Origin: Smallanthus sonchifolius
Lineage: Eukaryota; Streptophyta; Magnoliopsida; Asterales; Asteraceae
Length of the DNA: 64,000 bases
Direction of reading: 5' to 3'
Assembly (NCBI GenBank): GCA_023525975.1
Contig: CM042032.1
Location: 21,954,001-22,018,000, forward strand
A program made the translations under genes and the position numbers. Below, piece after piece: positions 1 through 9,574 of this stretch (the stretch's first letter is position 1; each line of letters opens with the position of its first letter). The notes beneath the pieces are model-generated. The model did not search any database, was not told where the DNA came from, and worked only from the letters and a program-made list of their open reading frames with translations.

Positions 1-655
1 GACCGAAGAGATCCATATGCAGCAGTTGTAGTGGAGTGTCATTTGTATTCAAGGTCTTGGGCTTGTGAGAACTCTTGTGTTGCTTCCCCTTTAAGCAAGC
101 AATGCAGTGGTCTTCTAGCTGGAATTCTTTGTCAGGAAGCCCTCTGACAAGATTATTCTTCACCAATTTGTTAATAGTTTTGATATTAACAAGACTGAAT
201 CTCCTGTGCCAGAGAGCTGATTCATCAACTGAGGCTTTTGATAGAAAACAGGAAACACTCCCAGATAGAGTGACTTCATTCATGTCTAGTACATAGAGAT
301 TTTCTTTTCTCTGAGCAGTTAATAGAATCTTTTCTGGAGGGGGTATGGATAAGCCTGGAGATAGTACAAAGCATTCTTTATCCGTGAAGAGCATCCAATG
401 CTTTTGGTCACAGACCTGGGAAACACTCATGAGATTGAAGCCCAATTCTTTGACATAGTTGACCTTATCAATGCTCATTCTTTCGTTGGACACAGTTCCT
501 TGTCCAGTAATGGATCCGCCCTTTGAGTCACTTCCAAATGCAACATATCCTCCATTGAAGTGTCTAAAGTTGGAGAGGATGGATCTGTTGCTTGTCATGT
601 GCCTGGAACAACCACTGTCTACCACCGAGGTGTTATTCTTGTGACCTGGCTGTCC
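1..655 (-). pseudogene. A: pol start (aspartic protease, GAG-pre-integrase, integrase N-terminus), partial
   Basis: The minus strand reads openly from about 655 to the window edge. It starts with the Copia protease signature VDSGCSRHMTSN (active-site D-S-G), followed by a glycine-rich G-Q-G-T strand and an S-V-S-Q-V motif. It continues through the GAG-pre-integrase domain with the LWHRR motif and the C-x2-C-like part of the zinc-binding domain before KGKQ, and reaches the start of the integrase core (L-H-M-D-L-F-G) at the very edge. I saw no stop in this stretch, but upstream frameshifts separate it from gag, so the copy as a whole is probably not functional. The integrase core and RT lie outside the window. 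Confidence 0.8.
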
Positions 656-2230
656 CTGCACATGATAGATATCTAATTAGTGGGAGGAACCCAAGAGTCT
701 ACAGACTTGAAAAAGATGGTTGTTAGTTTATCCTTTTTAGTATGTTTGCAGTCAATGAAACCAATGATAATGCTTGGAGATGGTTTGGCTTTCCATTGTT
801 GTGTTGGTGATTTTCTAGTTTTCCTCACATTGTCAGCAGCGGATTTTGCTACTTATGTTTCTGGCTTGTCAATAGTAGATTCTGCTGCTGATGGCATTGC
901 TGGAGTGGCAGCATTTTTGGCTGTTGAAGGCTTTGCCTTGGATTTTGCCTTATCAGCAGTGGACACTCTTGCTGCTGATGGCTTTGCCTTTGATTTCCCT
1001 TTATACGCCGTAGACATTTTTGCTGCTGAAGGCTTAACTTTTGTTTTTCCAGACTTTTCAAGATCAGCAGCTGTTTTGTTTACTGCTGATGGTGTAAATC
1101 TAGATGAGTAGTTTGCAATCTGGTTGAAGGGATTAATCTGCATTTGGTAGCAAAGTGGTTGGTTTCACCACAAATGATACAAGTTTGTTGAGGTCTTGAC
1201 ACCTTCACTCTTGGGGGAGATAGAGACTCCCTGAACTTAGTTGCGTTGGCCTCGTAGCTTCTTACCTTCTTGTTTTTGTTAGTCTTTTCAAAGACATGCT
1301 GCTTTGAATTTCTTTGGTATTCCAGGTAATGAAAGCAGGTGCTGGCAGTGTGGTTATATATGCCACATACAAAGCATGATCTGGCCAGTTTGTCTCTTGA
1401 AAGGTAGACATAGTCCTTTCTTTGGAACAGATCCTTGAAGTTCCATGGATGATCTTTCTTATGTTCAAAAGTGGTTTCTTCTAGGGTCTTCTGAACATAT
1501 GGAACTTTTTCTCCAGGCGTATGACATATATCAAACACCTTCCTCTTTGTGATCGGCTTTGACTGAGGCTTGGGGTTCGTGGATCCTGATGTCTCTCCAT
1601 TTTCAATGTATAGCTTTCTTCCATCTGGAGGATAGCTAATCTTGATCTGTGTGAATAGGACAGGGGCTGGAATAGCTGGAATAACAGCAGGAACTTCAGC
1701 TCTATTCAGAACAGCTTCAGATGGGGCTGCACTGGTTTCATCATGGTCTGAGCAGGTTGACTCAGATTTCGATGAGGTAGTGCAGTCTTCGAAGAAAGGT
1801 TCATCCGTTGAAGGATCAAGATTTCGGTTTGCAGTGTCAAGATTTGCAACATTGAAGCTTGGTTCGTTAATGGCAATATAGTCAGCATGAGGAGGAACAG
1901 ATTTGTACCAATCATTGTTATACCCAAGGCCAATCTTTACCTTCTCATGGACTTGAATATCTAAAAGTGTTTGTAACTTTTTGGAGGAAAATTCATATTT
2001 TTCAACATGAACTTTCTGTTATGCCAGTTCAGCTCTGGTAGCTTTTAGTTTGATCAGTAGATCATCAATCTGAGTTTCAAGATTAGTTTGTTCGTGTTTT
2101 AACAATGAAATCTCTTTCTTAAGGCAATTAATCTTTTCTTTATAAGTATTTTCAACCTTTTTGAACTCAGATTTCATCTGATGAAACTCTTCATTTTGAT
2201 CTATAAGGTTTTGGTTATGCTTTCTATAAC
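656..2230 (-). pseudogene. A: gag C-terminal linker with coiled coil, two CCHC knuckles and an H1-like repeat
   Basis: This region continues gag after a stop near 2231. It begins with about 80 residues rich in K, E and L with heptad spacing (likely coiled coil, roughly 2230-1990), then an acidic Ser/Asp stretch. Two zinc knuckles of the form C-x2-C-x4-H-x4-C follow: CFVCGIYNHTASTC near 1390 and CIICGETNHFATKC near 1190-1150. A frameshift at about 1145 leads into a Lys/Ala/Ser/Pro-rich segment (about 1090-860) built on repeats such as KAKPSAARVSTADK, which resemble histone H1 tails. More stops precede the protease. Element 1 has the same general arrangement. A broken gag-pol linker is the best reading. 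Confidence 0.7.
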
Positions 2231-3601
2231 CTAAAATTTATCAATACAAGCTTGAGAGCAAATATGTTCAAATACCTGAGGTGGTATCTCTGCATTGTCT
2301 GTCATAAGAGCTTGGTTGGTGGTAGTAACATCTTCATATTGAAAACTCCAGTCAAAGTCTGAAGTTCCAACATTTGCACAAGCTGCAGTTTGAGCTGGAG
2401 GAGTTCCTTGCTGTAGCTGCTGCTGTTGCCTGGGCTGACCTTGGTAGCCTTGTCTTTGATGGCTGACACCCGGATTGGATTTTGGCACCTTGCACTCCCT
2501 AGCAAAGTGACCCAATTGGTTACAGTTGTAACACCGGATCTTGCTTTTATCCAACCCCACTCTGGTGTTTGAGTTGTTGCTTGGAACAGATCTCCCGGTT
2601 CTAGAATAGAACCTTTTTGCTCTGAGGGAGAGCATGGCATATGAGTGCTGAATATCCATTTCTTCAAGATCATCTGGATTAAAGCATTCCAGATCCTCTT
2701 TTATGAAGTACATGCTGCTTGAGTTGTCAGAGACAAAAGCAGTAGAGGTTGACTCTTGAGGAGGGGCTTCAAGAAGAAGTGGTGATGAGTTGGATTGTGA
2801 AGCAGTTAGTGTTTGAGGATGAGTGACGATGGGGGGATAGTAATTGCTTACACTAGGACTGGAGTGATCAGAGTGAAGCGCAGATGAGATGGTGGAGGAA
2901 GTAGAGGATGATTGATGATTGGAGCTCCTTTCCTTGGCTTGAATCATTTCTAATTCATATGTTTTCAGCATGACAATGAGCTTTGTCATCTGGAGAGTTT
3001 TTAAATTCTCCGTTCTTCTTATAGACACTGTATATAGTGTCCAGCAGCTCGGGAGAGATCTGATAAACTTTTTGAGAATATCTTCATTCTCTAGCTTTAC
3101 TTTGGAGCACTGCAGTTCTCCCACCAGGTACGTGTACCTGTTATACAAAACGGTTAGTGACTCACCTTCCTTCCGGATGAAGTTTTCGTACTGCTACTTC
3201 AGGATGTCCCTTCTGTTTTCTTTGACTTCCTCTAAGCCAGCAAACATATTCTCAAGAGCCTCCCAGAGCTCCTTAGTAGTTTTGTAACTTCTGAAGTTAT
3301 GAAAAACTTCATTTGGAAGGCACATTTGGATAGCTCCTAGTGCCTTGAAGTCCACCTCCATCTTCTTTATGTCCTCTTCTGAGTACTTGGAGGGCTCCTT
3401 CGGGACTAGTGGTCCTCCAGAATCAGCAGAGGCCACCATGGGAGTGTAGGGTCCATCCTTGATGGATTTCAACATTCCGTACTCCTGATAACAGAAGAAG
3501 CTTTCCATGCGATTCTTCCACATGTCGTAGTCTTCCCCAGATACCAACCTTGGTGGTTGGTTGATGCTGTCGATGTCTTCAAATCCATTGCCCTGTGCCA
3601 T
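2231..3601 (-). pseudogene. A: gag polyprotein (UBN2-type) with CCHC knuckle
   Basis: Gag packages the element RNA and forms the virus-like particle. The start is taken at the ATG on 3601-3599 (MAQGNGFEDIDS), about 100 bases after the primer-binding site; an upstream in-frame extension has no role I can see. The protein shows the usual plant Copia gag fold motifs (DYDMWKNRMESFF, then TTKELWEALENMF). One in-frame TAG near 3194 interrupts it, and the reading frame resumes unchanged. The knuckle CYNCNQLGHFAREC (C-x2-C-x4-H-x4-C) lies near 2530-2490. The TAG sits where the family would be expected to have CAG, consistent with a C-to-T change, but that is inference. Confidence 0.82.
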
Positions 3602-3698
3602 CTTTGTTTTCTGATTTTGGGTGACTTGATCAAAGAGAAATTTTAGAATAGAACCAGAAGTGATTAAACAAGTGTGAGTTTGTTTAATCTGAGCCAAA

Positions 3699-3710
3699 GC
3701 TCTGATACCA
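3699..3710 (-). other. A: primer-binding site, initiator tRNA-Met
   Basis: Read on the minus strand the sequence is TGGTATCAGAGC, complementary to the 3' end of plant initiator tRNA-Met, separated from the LTR end (3713) by two bases. This fixes the orientation of A and the inner LTR boundary. Confidence 0.93.
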
Positions 3711-3904
3711 CTTGTTGGAACGTGAAAGTACAAGATGGTTCTATTCTTAGTTGAAATTGGCGGAAACAATAGCAACTACACAAGTATAATCGAGTAAACA
3801 GAAAGAATACAAATAAGAACACTGCTGTATTAAGCTTTTGTGAATAAACGATTACAAATGAAAACTCTATCAAGAAGCACACTTACAATGAAGTGTTTAC
3901 ACAG

Positions 3905-3947
3905 TATTTATACTAACTTAGAATCAAGACAGACCCTTGATTCTAAG
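3905..3947 (-). promoter_or_regulatory. A: candidate core promoter, 12-bp inverted repeat next to TATAAATA
   Basis: On the minus strand two arms, CTTAGAATCAAG and CTTGATTCTAAG (plus coordinates 3917-3928 and 3936-3947), form a perfect inverted repeat with a 7-base centre, followed four bases later by TATAAATA (3912-3905). The same inverted repeat, again next to a TATA-like run, survives in the otherwise more diverged B LTR (about 46160-46195). The position within the LTR suits a Pol II core promoter. Confidence 0.6.
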
Positions 3948-4244
3948 GATCAGATCTAACACAGACCGTTGATCTTTTGTACAAAGCTAATAATACAAGT
4001 TTAGTCTAAACTAGCTAACTTTATTGAAGCGTCTTCTTTATGCATCATTACTTGCATGCTTAGAGAAGAGCATTGTTGTCCGTCATTGGTTACACCATTG
4101 AGGTTCCTTCTGCTTTAAGTGTGTCAGTAGCTTTTGTAGAAAGTTGTCAGTGACGCTTGGCATTGATAGTCAGCTGGAACGATTTATCTTCAAGGCACAA
4201 GGCTGTCAGCAGCAAGGATGAGGATCATCATCAAGACTGATCTG

Positions 4245-4432
4245 TTAAACGCTACTGATAAGCCTGTCAGCAACAACAAGTGTTGAACGCTACTGATAAG
4301 CCTATCAGCAGCAACAAGTGTTGAACGCTTCTGATAAGCCTATCAGCAGCAACAAGTGTTGAACACTGCTGATAAGCCTATCAGCAGCAATAAGTGTTGA
4401 ACGCTGCTGATAAGCCTATCAGCAGCATTTGT
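4245..4432. repeat. A: array of five short palindromes
   Basis: Five units about 35 bases apart carry the palindrome GCTGATAAGCCTATCAGC with small variations, separated by a spacer close to GCAACAAGTGTTGAAC. Each has arms of 7-9 bp and an AGCC-like centre. The same half-site (TATCAGCAGC) recurs in the B LTR and in the B non-coding region before its env-like ORF. Confidence 0.9.
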
Positions 4433-4472
4433 ACTTAGAAGAATTTTGTTGCAATCAGTCTTTGGTTCTACA

Positions 4473-5063
4473 TATAAGCTCCCTCTCTTTTAATGGAGAA
4501 GTTCCCCATGTTTCTACCGATATGATCTGTTTTACCACTATCTTACTGAAGTTATAAACATCAGGCTGACCAGCATGATAGTGTTCTATCTCACAATTCA
4601 CTTTTTTGAGAATTTGTTCATAGTACTGTCTGGGCTTATAAGCCTCTGTAGGATAGAATACTGTGTCCATATATCTGTTTATTAACAGCCATGGATTATC
4701 TTTCCATTTTATGTCTTTATTTTCTAAAAGAAGTATGACTTCTTTTTGTGGACTTTGAGCCTAGTTTGTAATATCATCTTCTGCTTCATTAGAAACAGTT
4801 TTAGCATATGATGCTGATGATTCAGGGTCTTTATTAGACTCCTCTTTTGAGGCTTTATATGCCAAAAACTCCTTATAAAGGATATTGTCCGGTTGTGAAA
4901 AAGAACCAGATGATGATGCAATATTTTCAGCTATAAGCTTCCGATTTCCGATTTGGGATATGACCCTCGGATTTTGACCACCTCTTCCTCTATAAGAAGA
5001 ACATCTTCCTCTTCCTCTTCTTCCTTGTTCCCAAGGAATCATTTCTGAAAACGTTATCCACAT
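4473..5063 (-). pseudogene. Pararetrovirus ORF downstream of RNase H (inclusion/transactivator-region-like), broken
   Basis: One minus-strand frame starts with an Arg/Gly-rich stretch (GRRGRGRCSSYRGRGG) and continues, through one in-frame TAG near 4758, into a segment with YKPRQYYEQIL and FSKIVVKQII motifs. It is cut at 4472 by the LTR of A. The position after RNase H is where caulimovirids carry their inclusion-body/translational transactivator ORF, and the motifs resemble such proteins as I remember them. The assignment is moderate, and no function is expected from this fragment. Confidence 0.5.
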
Positions 5064-5290
5064 GAAATAATTATTTCTTGTTGTCGTAATAAACGTATCT
5101 TTACTTTATAAAAAGAAATCCTGATATTAATATTATTAATCATATTTCTTTTTGTTTTTGATTCTAGAAAAATATTTTCCTGGATCTCTTCTTTGGTCAC
5201 TTCATCATTGATTATCTGAAGAGTGCGGTATTCTATTTTCTCCTGAATCTCAAGGAGAGCCAAATTAATCGGTTCTTTTGAATGAGCCAT
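5054..5290 (-). pseudogene. Pararetrovirus small ORF between RNase H and the 3' ORF
   Basis: A 78-codon minus-strand ORF begins about 50 bases after the end of RNase H and overlaps the next ORF by ten bases, the compact spacing seen in pararetroviruses. The protein is Glu/Ile/Lys-rich and looks helical in its first half. It may be the real N-terminus of the downstream protein, separated by a frameshift. I do not recognise it. Confidence 0.4.
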
Positions 5291-5342
5291 TAATTTAAAT
5301 ATTCTCTGGTAAGAAAACCAGGGAGACTATTGTCACTACCTT

Positions 5343-6132
5343 TTTTTAAACAATTTCAAAATCAAATGGTGCTAAATGTGACTGCCATCTTGCAAACATT
5401 TGTTTTGAAACGTCATGTTTGAAGTCTTTAGCAAACATAAACTTAGCTGCTTGGGAATCAGTTTTTATAATAAATTTTTATTATATAAATCATCTTGAAA
5501 TTTTAAGACACATTTTACTATTGCTAGAATTTCTTTTGTAATAGTAGCATAGTTTTTCTGGCTGTTATTCCATTTTCCATAATGGAATCTTACCAGATTT
5601 TCTTGTTTATTAATTGGTGAAATTTGTTTTAATATCCCACCATAGCCTATCTCAGAGGCATCAGTTTCAATATTTTTTTTCCCAATCTGGGTTGGCTATC
5701 ATTAAGCAAGGAAGATTTGGAACCTTTTGCTTAATCTTTCGGATAGTCTTTGTATGATTCTCTGACCATGGCTGAGGATTCTTTTTTAGTCTGCCATATG
5801 AAATGGCAGTATCCTCTGCTAGATTTTTATAATAGGGAAGAACATAATTTAGACTTCCTAAAAATCTTTGAAATTGAGTTTTATCATAAATTTCATCTGG
5901 AAATTTTAACCCAAATTCAATACTTCTGTTGATAGGAATAATGTTTCCTGTTTCAATATTATGACCCAAAAATCTTATCTTAGTTTAGAAAAGCATCATT
6001 TTTTTTCTAGAAATGACTAAACCATTATTTATTATAATCTTATTGAATATATCAAGATGTTTAAAATGAGTTTCAATGTCTCTTGAAAATGCAAGGATAT
6101 CATCGTTGTAGACTATTATAAAATCACTATAT
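5343..6132 (-). pseudogene. Pararetrovirus RT C-terminal half and RNase H, broken
   Basis: Reading leftward from the inversion point, the frame opens just before the RT catalytic box, here Y-N-D-D (about 6113-6095) where caulimovirids have Y-[IV]-D-D. It continues through LGHNIETG and FLGSLNYV to an RNase H domain whose first catalytic segment (TDASEIGYGG) follows a frameshift at a T-run near 5680. RNase H ends around 5345. The changed catalytic box, a stop near 5970 and the homopolymer frameshift show a dead copy. Confidence 0.75.
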
Positions 6133-6136
6133 GGAA

Positions 6137-6843
6137 GTCAAAATTCATAGATGACCTTCCCCATTTATTTGCTGAAATAATAAAAAGCAAATTAAGAATA
6201 GATGGAGTCATAAATTATGGCAGTTACACTTATGGTAAACTTATAGGCACCTATGTTCAGGAAGGAATAAGCCTATGCAATGAAATAAAACTTAATCAAC
6301 AAATTAAGAAACATTCTCTAAATGAGAAAAAAACAATTAGGAGATTTCTGTGGACAATTTGGCTTAGAAAATTAGCCTGATAAGTCTATTGAAGCTAGGA
6401 AAAGAAATCCTTCTCCTAAAAAACATTATCAAAGAAAGAAATTTAGGAAAGAAGAAAACCATTATAATAATAATTATAAAAGGAAAAAGTATAAGGAAAA
6501 GAAAGAATTTCCTAATAATTTAAAAAAAATAATAAAATGCAGGAAATGTGGTAAATTAGGCCACAAGGCAAAAACTTGTTGGGTTCAAAAGAAACTTAAC
6601 AAAATTGAAGATAGAGATTTAAAAGACAAAATTAACGAAGTCTTATTAAATGAAGATTTTGAAACTAATTCTGAACAATCATTCTCAGAAGAGGAAAATC
6701 TAAATATTTTAGAATATGAAAGTTTTGATTCCTCAGAAACAGAGGAAGATCATTGTCCAGCAAATTGCAAAAAAGATTGCTTCAAAAACCCTTCTGAAAT
6801 ATCAGAAGAAGGTCTTTATCAAATAATTTCTCAATTTCAAAAC
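6137..6843 (+). pseudogene. Pararetrovirus coat-protein C-terminal region with CCHC zinc finger
   Basis: The plus-strand frame begins abruptly at the inversion point. It reads GKLIGTYVQEGISLCNE, then after stops and a shift near 6360 a Lys-rich block, the zinc finger CRKCGKLGHKAKTC (C-x2-C-x4-H-x4-C, about 6538-6580), and an acidic C-terminus rich in Glu and Ser. Basic region, single CCHC, then acidic tail is the usual end of a caulimovirid coat protein. The N-terminal part is missing. Confidence 0.75.
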
Positions 6844-7293
6844 ATGGAAATTAATGTTTTAAGCAATGAGATTTTAGATCTCTTAAAAGTCATAAGCGAT
6901 TCTCAAGTAAAAGAAAAATTAATTTCTGAATATTTAAACCAGCAAAAATATGAGGAAGCTTCTTCTTCAAGCAATCCTCAGCATGATTTAAAACTTTTTT
7001 CTCTAATTGAGTTAAAGAGGCAGCTAGCCCAAAGAAATAAAATTTCTAGACCTGTTAATATACAGGATTTAAAAACTGAAATTGATAATCTAAAAATTGA
7101 TATCACAATTCTTCAAACAGATAATAGAAATCTAGAAGAAAGAATTGTGAGACTTGAGATCCCCCAGAATAAAAATAATGAGGAAATTCCTAAAAACAAT
7201 AGGGGAATATTTTTAGAGAGTATTATAAATATTATAACCACACAAAAGTGGAATATCAAAGTAAACTTCTTATTGAAGACAACTTCTTTATAA
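6844..7293 (+). pseudogene. Pararetrovirus pol N-terminal segment, coiled coil
   Basis: A 149-codon stretch follows the coat region without a gap. It contains a heptad-like run from about residue 75 to 115 (IDNLKIDITILQTDNRNLEE). It overlaps the protease-containing frame by about 45 bases, so a frameshift probably separates two parts of one ORF. I do not recognise the domain beyond its position. Confidence 0.45.
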
Positions 7294-7916
7294 CTCTTAA
7301 AGCACTAGTTGATAGTGGTGTTGATCTGAATTGTATTCAGGAAGGAATTATTCCTACTAGATATTTTCATAAAACCTCCCATAACTTAAGTTCTACGGGA
7401 GGAGAAAAATTAATAATTGAGTACAAAATTCCTCAGACTTATATTTGTCATAATGAGACCTGCATTCCAACTAGTTTTATTCTAGTTAAAAATCTCACTA
7501 GCCAAGTCATACTTGGAACTCCTTTCTTAAACAAAAATTTTCCTTTAAAGCATATTGATAATAAAGGAATAACTGGATCTTTCCAAAACAAAGAAATATA
7601 TCTTCTATTTATTACAAATCATTATTCCAGGACTTTAAACAATGTAAAAGAATCCCTTTTACAAGCGAAAATAAATCAAATTGAATTTTTACAAAAAGAA
7701 ATATTTTCTTTAAATATTCAAGATAGAATAAATAATCCAAAATTACAGGATAAGATTAGAATGATTAATAATCAATTCACTCTGCAAATATGCAATGATC
7801 ATACAAATGTTTTTTGGGACAGGAAGAAACATATTGTTTCTCTTCCTTATCAAAATGATTTTAATGACAGTAAAATCACTACTAAGGCTAAACCTTGTCA
7901 GATGAATTTCGAATAA
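7248..7916 (+). pseudogene. Pararetrovirus aspartic protease region
   Basis: The frame contains the retropepsin-like site ALVDSGVDLNCI (D-S-G) at about residues 16-27, then the second strand VILGTPFL, and ends with FWDRKKHIVSLPY, which precedes RT in caulimovirid polyproteins. A stop at 7914-7916 breaks the junction to RT. The protease core itself looks uninterrupted. Confidence 0.7.
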
Positions 7917-8283
7917 ATGGAATTATGTAAACAAGAGATCAAATCTCTTCTTGACAAAAAACTTAATCAGAAGATCAAAATCTCCTTGGTCTTGTACTGC
8001 TTTTTATGTTAATAAACATTCTGAAAAAGAAAGAGGTATTCCTACATTAGTTATAAACTATAAACCTCTTAATAAGATTTTAAAATGGATTAGGTATCCT
8101 ATACCTAATAAAAAAGATTTATTAGACAAATTATATAACTCTATAATATTTTCAAAATTTGAATTAAAATCTGGATACTGGCAAATTCAGATTGATGAAA
8201 AAGATAGGTATAAAACTGCTTCTGAAGTACCTACTGGCCATTATAAATGGAACGTAATGCCCTTTGGGTTAAAAAATGCCCCG
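7917..8283 (+). pseudogene. Pararetrovirus RT N-terminal half, truncated
   Basis: After a frameshift near 7950 the frame carries the RT fingers and palm motifs SPWSC, LVINYKPLN, RYPIPNKKDLL and W-N-V-M-P-F-G-L-K-N-A-P, then stops being viral at 8283. The break falls a short way upstream of the catalytic box, which is found instead on the minus strand at about 6100. The sequence beyond 8283 is unrelated. Confidence 0.75.
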
Positions 8284-8537
8284 TTACACACATAGTATAT
8301 TTTATAATAAAATAAAATATGTTGATTAATGTGAATATTTATTTATATGCATCAGGTTAAGTTTGTTATCACGTTATAATAAGCAATTCGTCATGAAAGT
8401 ACTTGTTCGTCTCTCGAGTTAATATAGCTCACGCTTAACCAAATTCCCAAATGAAATCATCAACTATATAGTTAATAACCACGGTTCATAAAAATATATA
8501 ACGATTATTTATATATTTCCAACAGTTTAACGCATCT
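8284..8537. other. AT-rich non-coding sequence between pararetrovirus and element 1
   Basis: I see no ORF or motif here. It is probably the same LTR-like sequence (E) that resumes at 21821 on the other side of element 1. The last five bases, CATCT, and the five bases after element 1, CAACT, differ at one position and may be the aged target duplication. Confidence 0.45.
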
Positions 8538-9027
8538 TGTTACGACATAGTTTGTAATGACAAAAGCTTTGTAATAGTTTAGATCTAATGTCTTTATGTT
8601 TTTGTAATGTAATAATGTTCTAAGTGTTTTATCCAAGTTATGCTAGAGGCGAACTTGTTAAGTTCGCCTAGTCTAACAGAGGCGAACTTGTTAAGTTCGC
8701 TTAAGTCTATCTGAGGCGAACTTGTTAAGTTCGCTTAGTCTGTTAGAGGCGAACTTGTTAAGTTCTCCTAATGCAGGTCAATAGTCTCTATATAGATGTT
8801 TACAGAGTCAGTTTGTAATAGAACAGAATCGATCAGAACTAGAACAGAGTTGAATGATTGAGTCTGGAAACTCTATTGTGAATTGGAATACAAGAGTGAT
8901 TGTTATTTACTTGATTGTCTATATTGTCTTTTGTGTATGCAATCGTTGATTCGTTGGATTCCGCACTTCGAGTTAACGACACGTCTTATCACGTGAACGG
9001 TCTGTAGAAGTGTCATGAGGACCTACA
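8538..9027 (+). repeat. Element 1: 5' LTR (490 bp)
   Basis: It starts TGTTACGACATAG and ends GAGGACCTACA, immediately before the primer-binding site. It matches 21354-21820 over almost its full length, apart from one deletion there of about 20 bases. Four family palindromes lie at 8649-8767. Confidence 0.95.
8649..8795 (+). promoter_or_regulatory. Element 1: LTR promoter module, four palindromes then TATATAG
   Basis: Four copies of GCGAACTTGTTAAGTTCGC (arms of 8 bp, centre GTT) are spaced about 33 bases apart, followed 22 bases later by TATATAG (8789-8795). The fourth copy has a changed right arm. The 3' LTR repeats the layout at 21463-21589. Confidence 0.75.
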
Positions 9028-9029
9028 AG

Positions 9030-9041
9030 TGGTATCAGAGC
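9030..9041 (+). other. Element 1: primer-binding site, initiator tRNA-Met
   Basis: TGGTATCAGAGC starts two bases after the 5' LTR and is complementary to the 3' end of initiator tRNA-Met. Confidence 0.95.
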
Positions 9042-9329
9042 TATTGCTCGTGATTCTTGGTGATTCTAGACGGTTTTGTATGCAAATTGACAAGAAATTC
9101 ATCATCTTTGACATTTTCATTTCCATGGAGTTTTCAAGCTTAATTTGGTTCTGATTTGGTGTTTTTGAAGAGGATTTTGAAGAAATTGATCCGATGGAAT
9201 GGTTCTAATTGAGAAATTACACAATCCTACGGTTTGATTTTGACTAATTCCTTAAAACAGTGAATTATGAAGATTTTTGGTGATTCTTGGTTCACGGTTT
9301 CTGGTTGAACTGTTCTTGATTTTGAATCT

Positions 9330-9535
9330 GCTGAAGCAAGCGAACTTGCTGATTTTGTGTGCAGGCGAACTTAGCAGGAGAACTTGTCAAGTTCGCTTCT
9401 CACAAATTAAGCGAACTTATTTTTACGCGAACTTAATCAAATTTTCTGGTTTCTGGTTTAAGCGAACTTATTAAGTTCGCTTCATATTAAGTTCGCTTGG
9501 GTATCACAGCAGCGAACTTATTATGTTCGCCTAAG
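9330..9535 (+). repeat. Element 1: family palindromes in the gag leader
   Basis: At least eight copies or half-copies of the GCGAACTT/AAGTTCGC motif lie in the untranslated leader just before the gag ATG at 9575. Spacing is irregular. There is no TATA box next to them, unlike the LTR and internal clusters. Confidence 0.85.
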
Positions 9536-9574
9536 GGTAGTGAGTGTTCAACACTTGTGAAATTTTTCAGAAAA

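Larger units (their letters stand above)
1..4472 (-). mobile_element. Element A: Copia/Sirevirus-like LTR retrotransposon, 5' part, runs off the left edge
   Basis: Reading leftward, the minus strand gives an LTR (4472-3713), an initiator-Met primer-binding site (3710-3699), a long gag with a CCHC knuckle, a coiled-coil/CCHC linker, and then protease and the start of integrase at the window edge. This order (gag-protease-integrase, with RT expected outside) is Copia. The large gag with coiled coil and several knuckles is typical of Sireviruses. The LTR matches that of element B (35240-46672), so A and B are separate insertions of one family. The right end abuts decayed pararetrovirus sequence, which A probably entered. 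No target duplication can be tested because the other end is outside. Confidence 0.85.
3713..4472 (-). repeat. A: 5' LTR (760 bp)
   Basis: The LTR is bounded on the plus strand by TGTTGG at 3713 and TTCTACA at 4472. The inner end abuts the primer-binding site. It shares long blocks with the B LTR (45993-46672): the GGCGGAAACAAT block, the hairpin at 3917-3947, and the tail ending in the CAGTCT region. The outer half holds the palindrome array. Confidence 0.85.
4473..8283. other. Endogenous pararetrovirus (Caulimoviridae-like) remnant, two head-to-head pieces
   Basis: The left piece (4473 to about 6132) is coded on the minus strand and the right piece (about 6137-8283) on the plus strand. Together they hold coat protein, protease, RT, RNase H and a downstream ORF, in caulimovirid order if the pieces are put in the same direction. 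Both are interrupted by many stops and frameshifts and are very AT-rich compared with the neighbouring elements. A movement-protein region is not seen. Copia A abuts the left side and an LTR-like remnant abuts the right. The genus cannot be assigned from sequence reading alone. Confidence 0.8.

Noticed and set aside
9030..9041. tRNA-Met-like and tRNA-Asp-like sequence (also at 3699, 31937, 37674, 54833)
   Set aside because: Only the last 12-18 bases of the tRNA complement are present, next to LTR ends. These are primer-binding sites, not tRNA genes.
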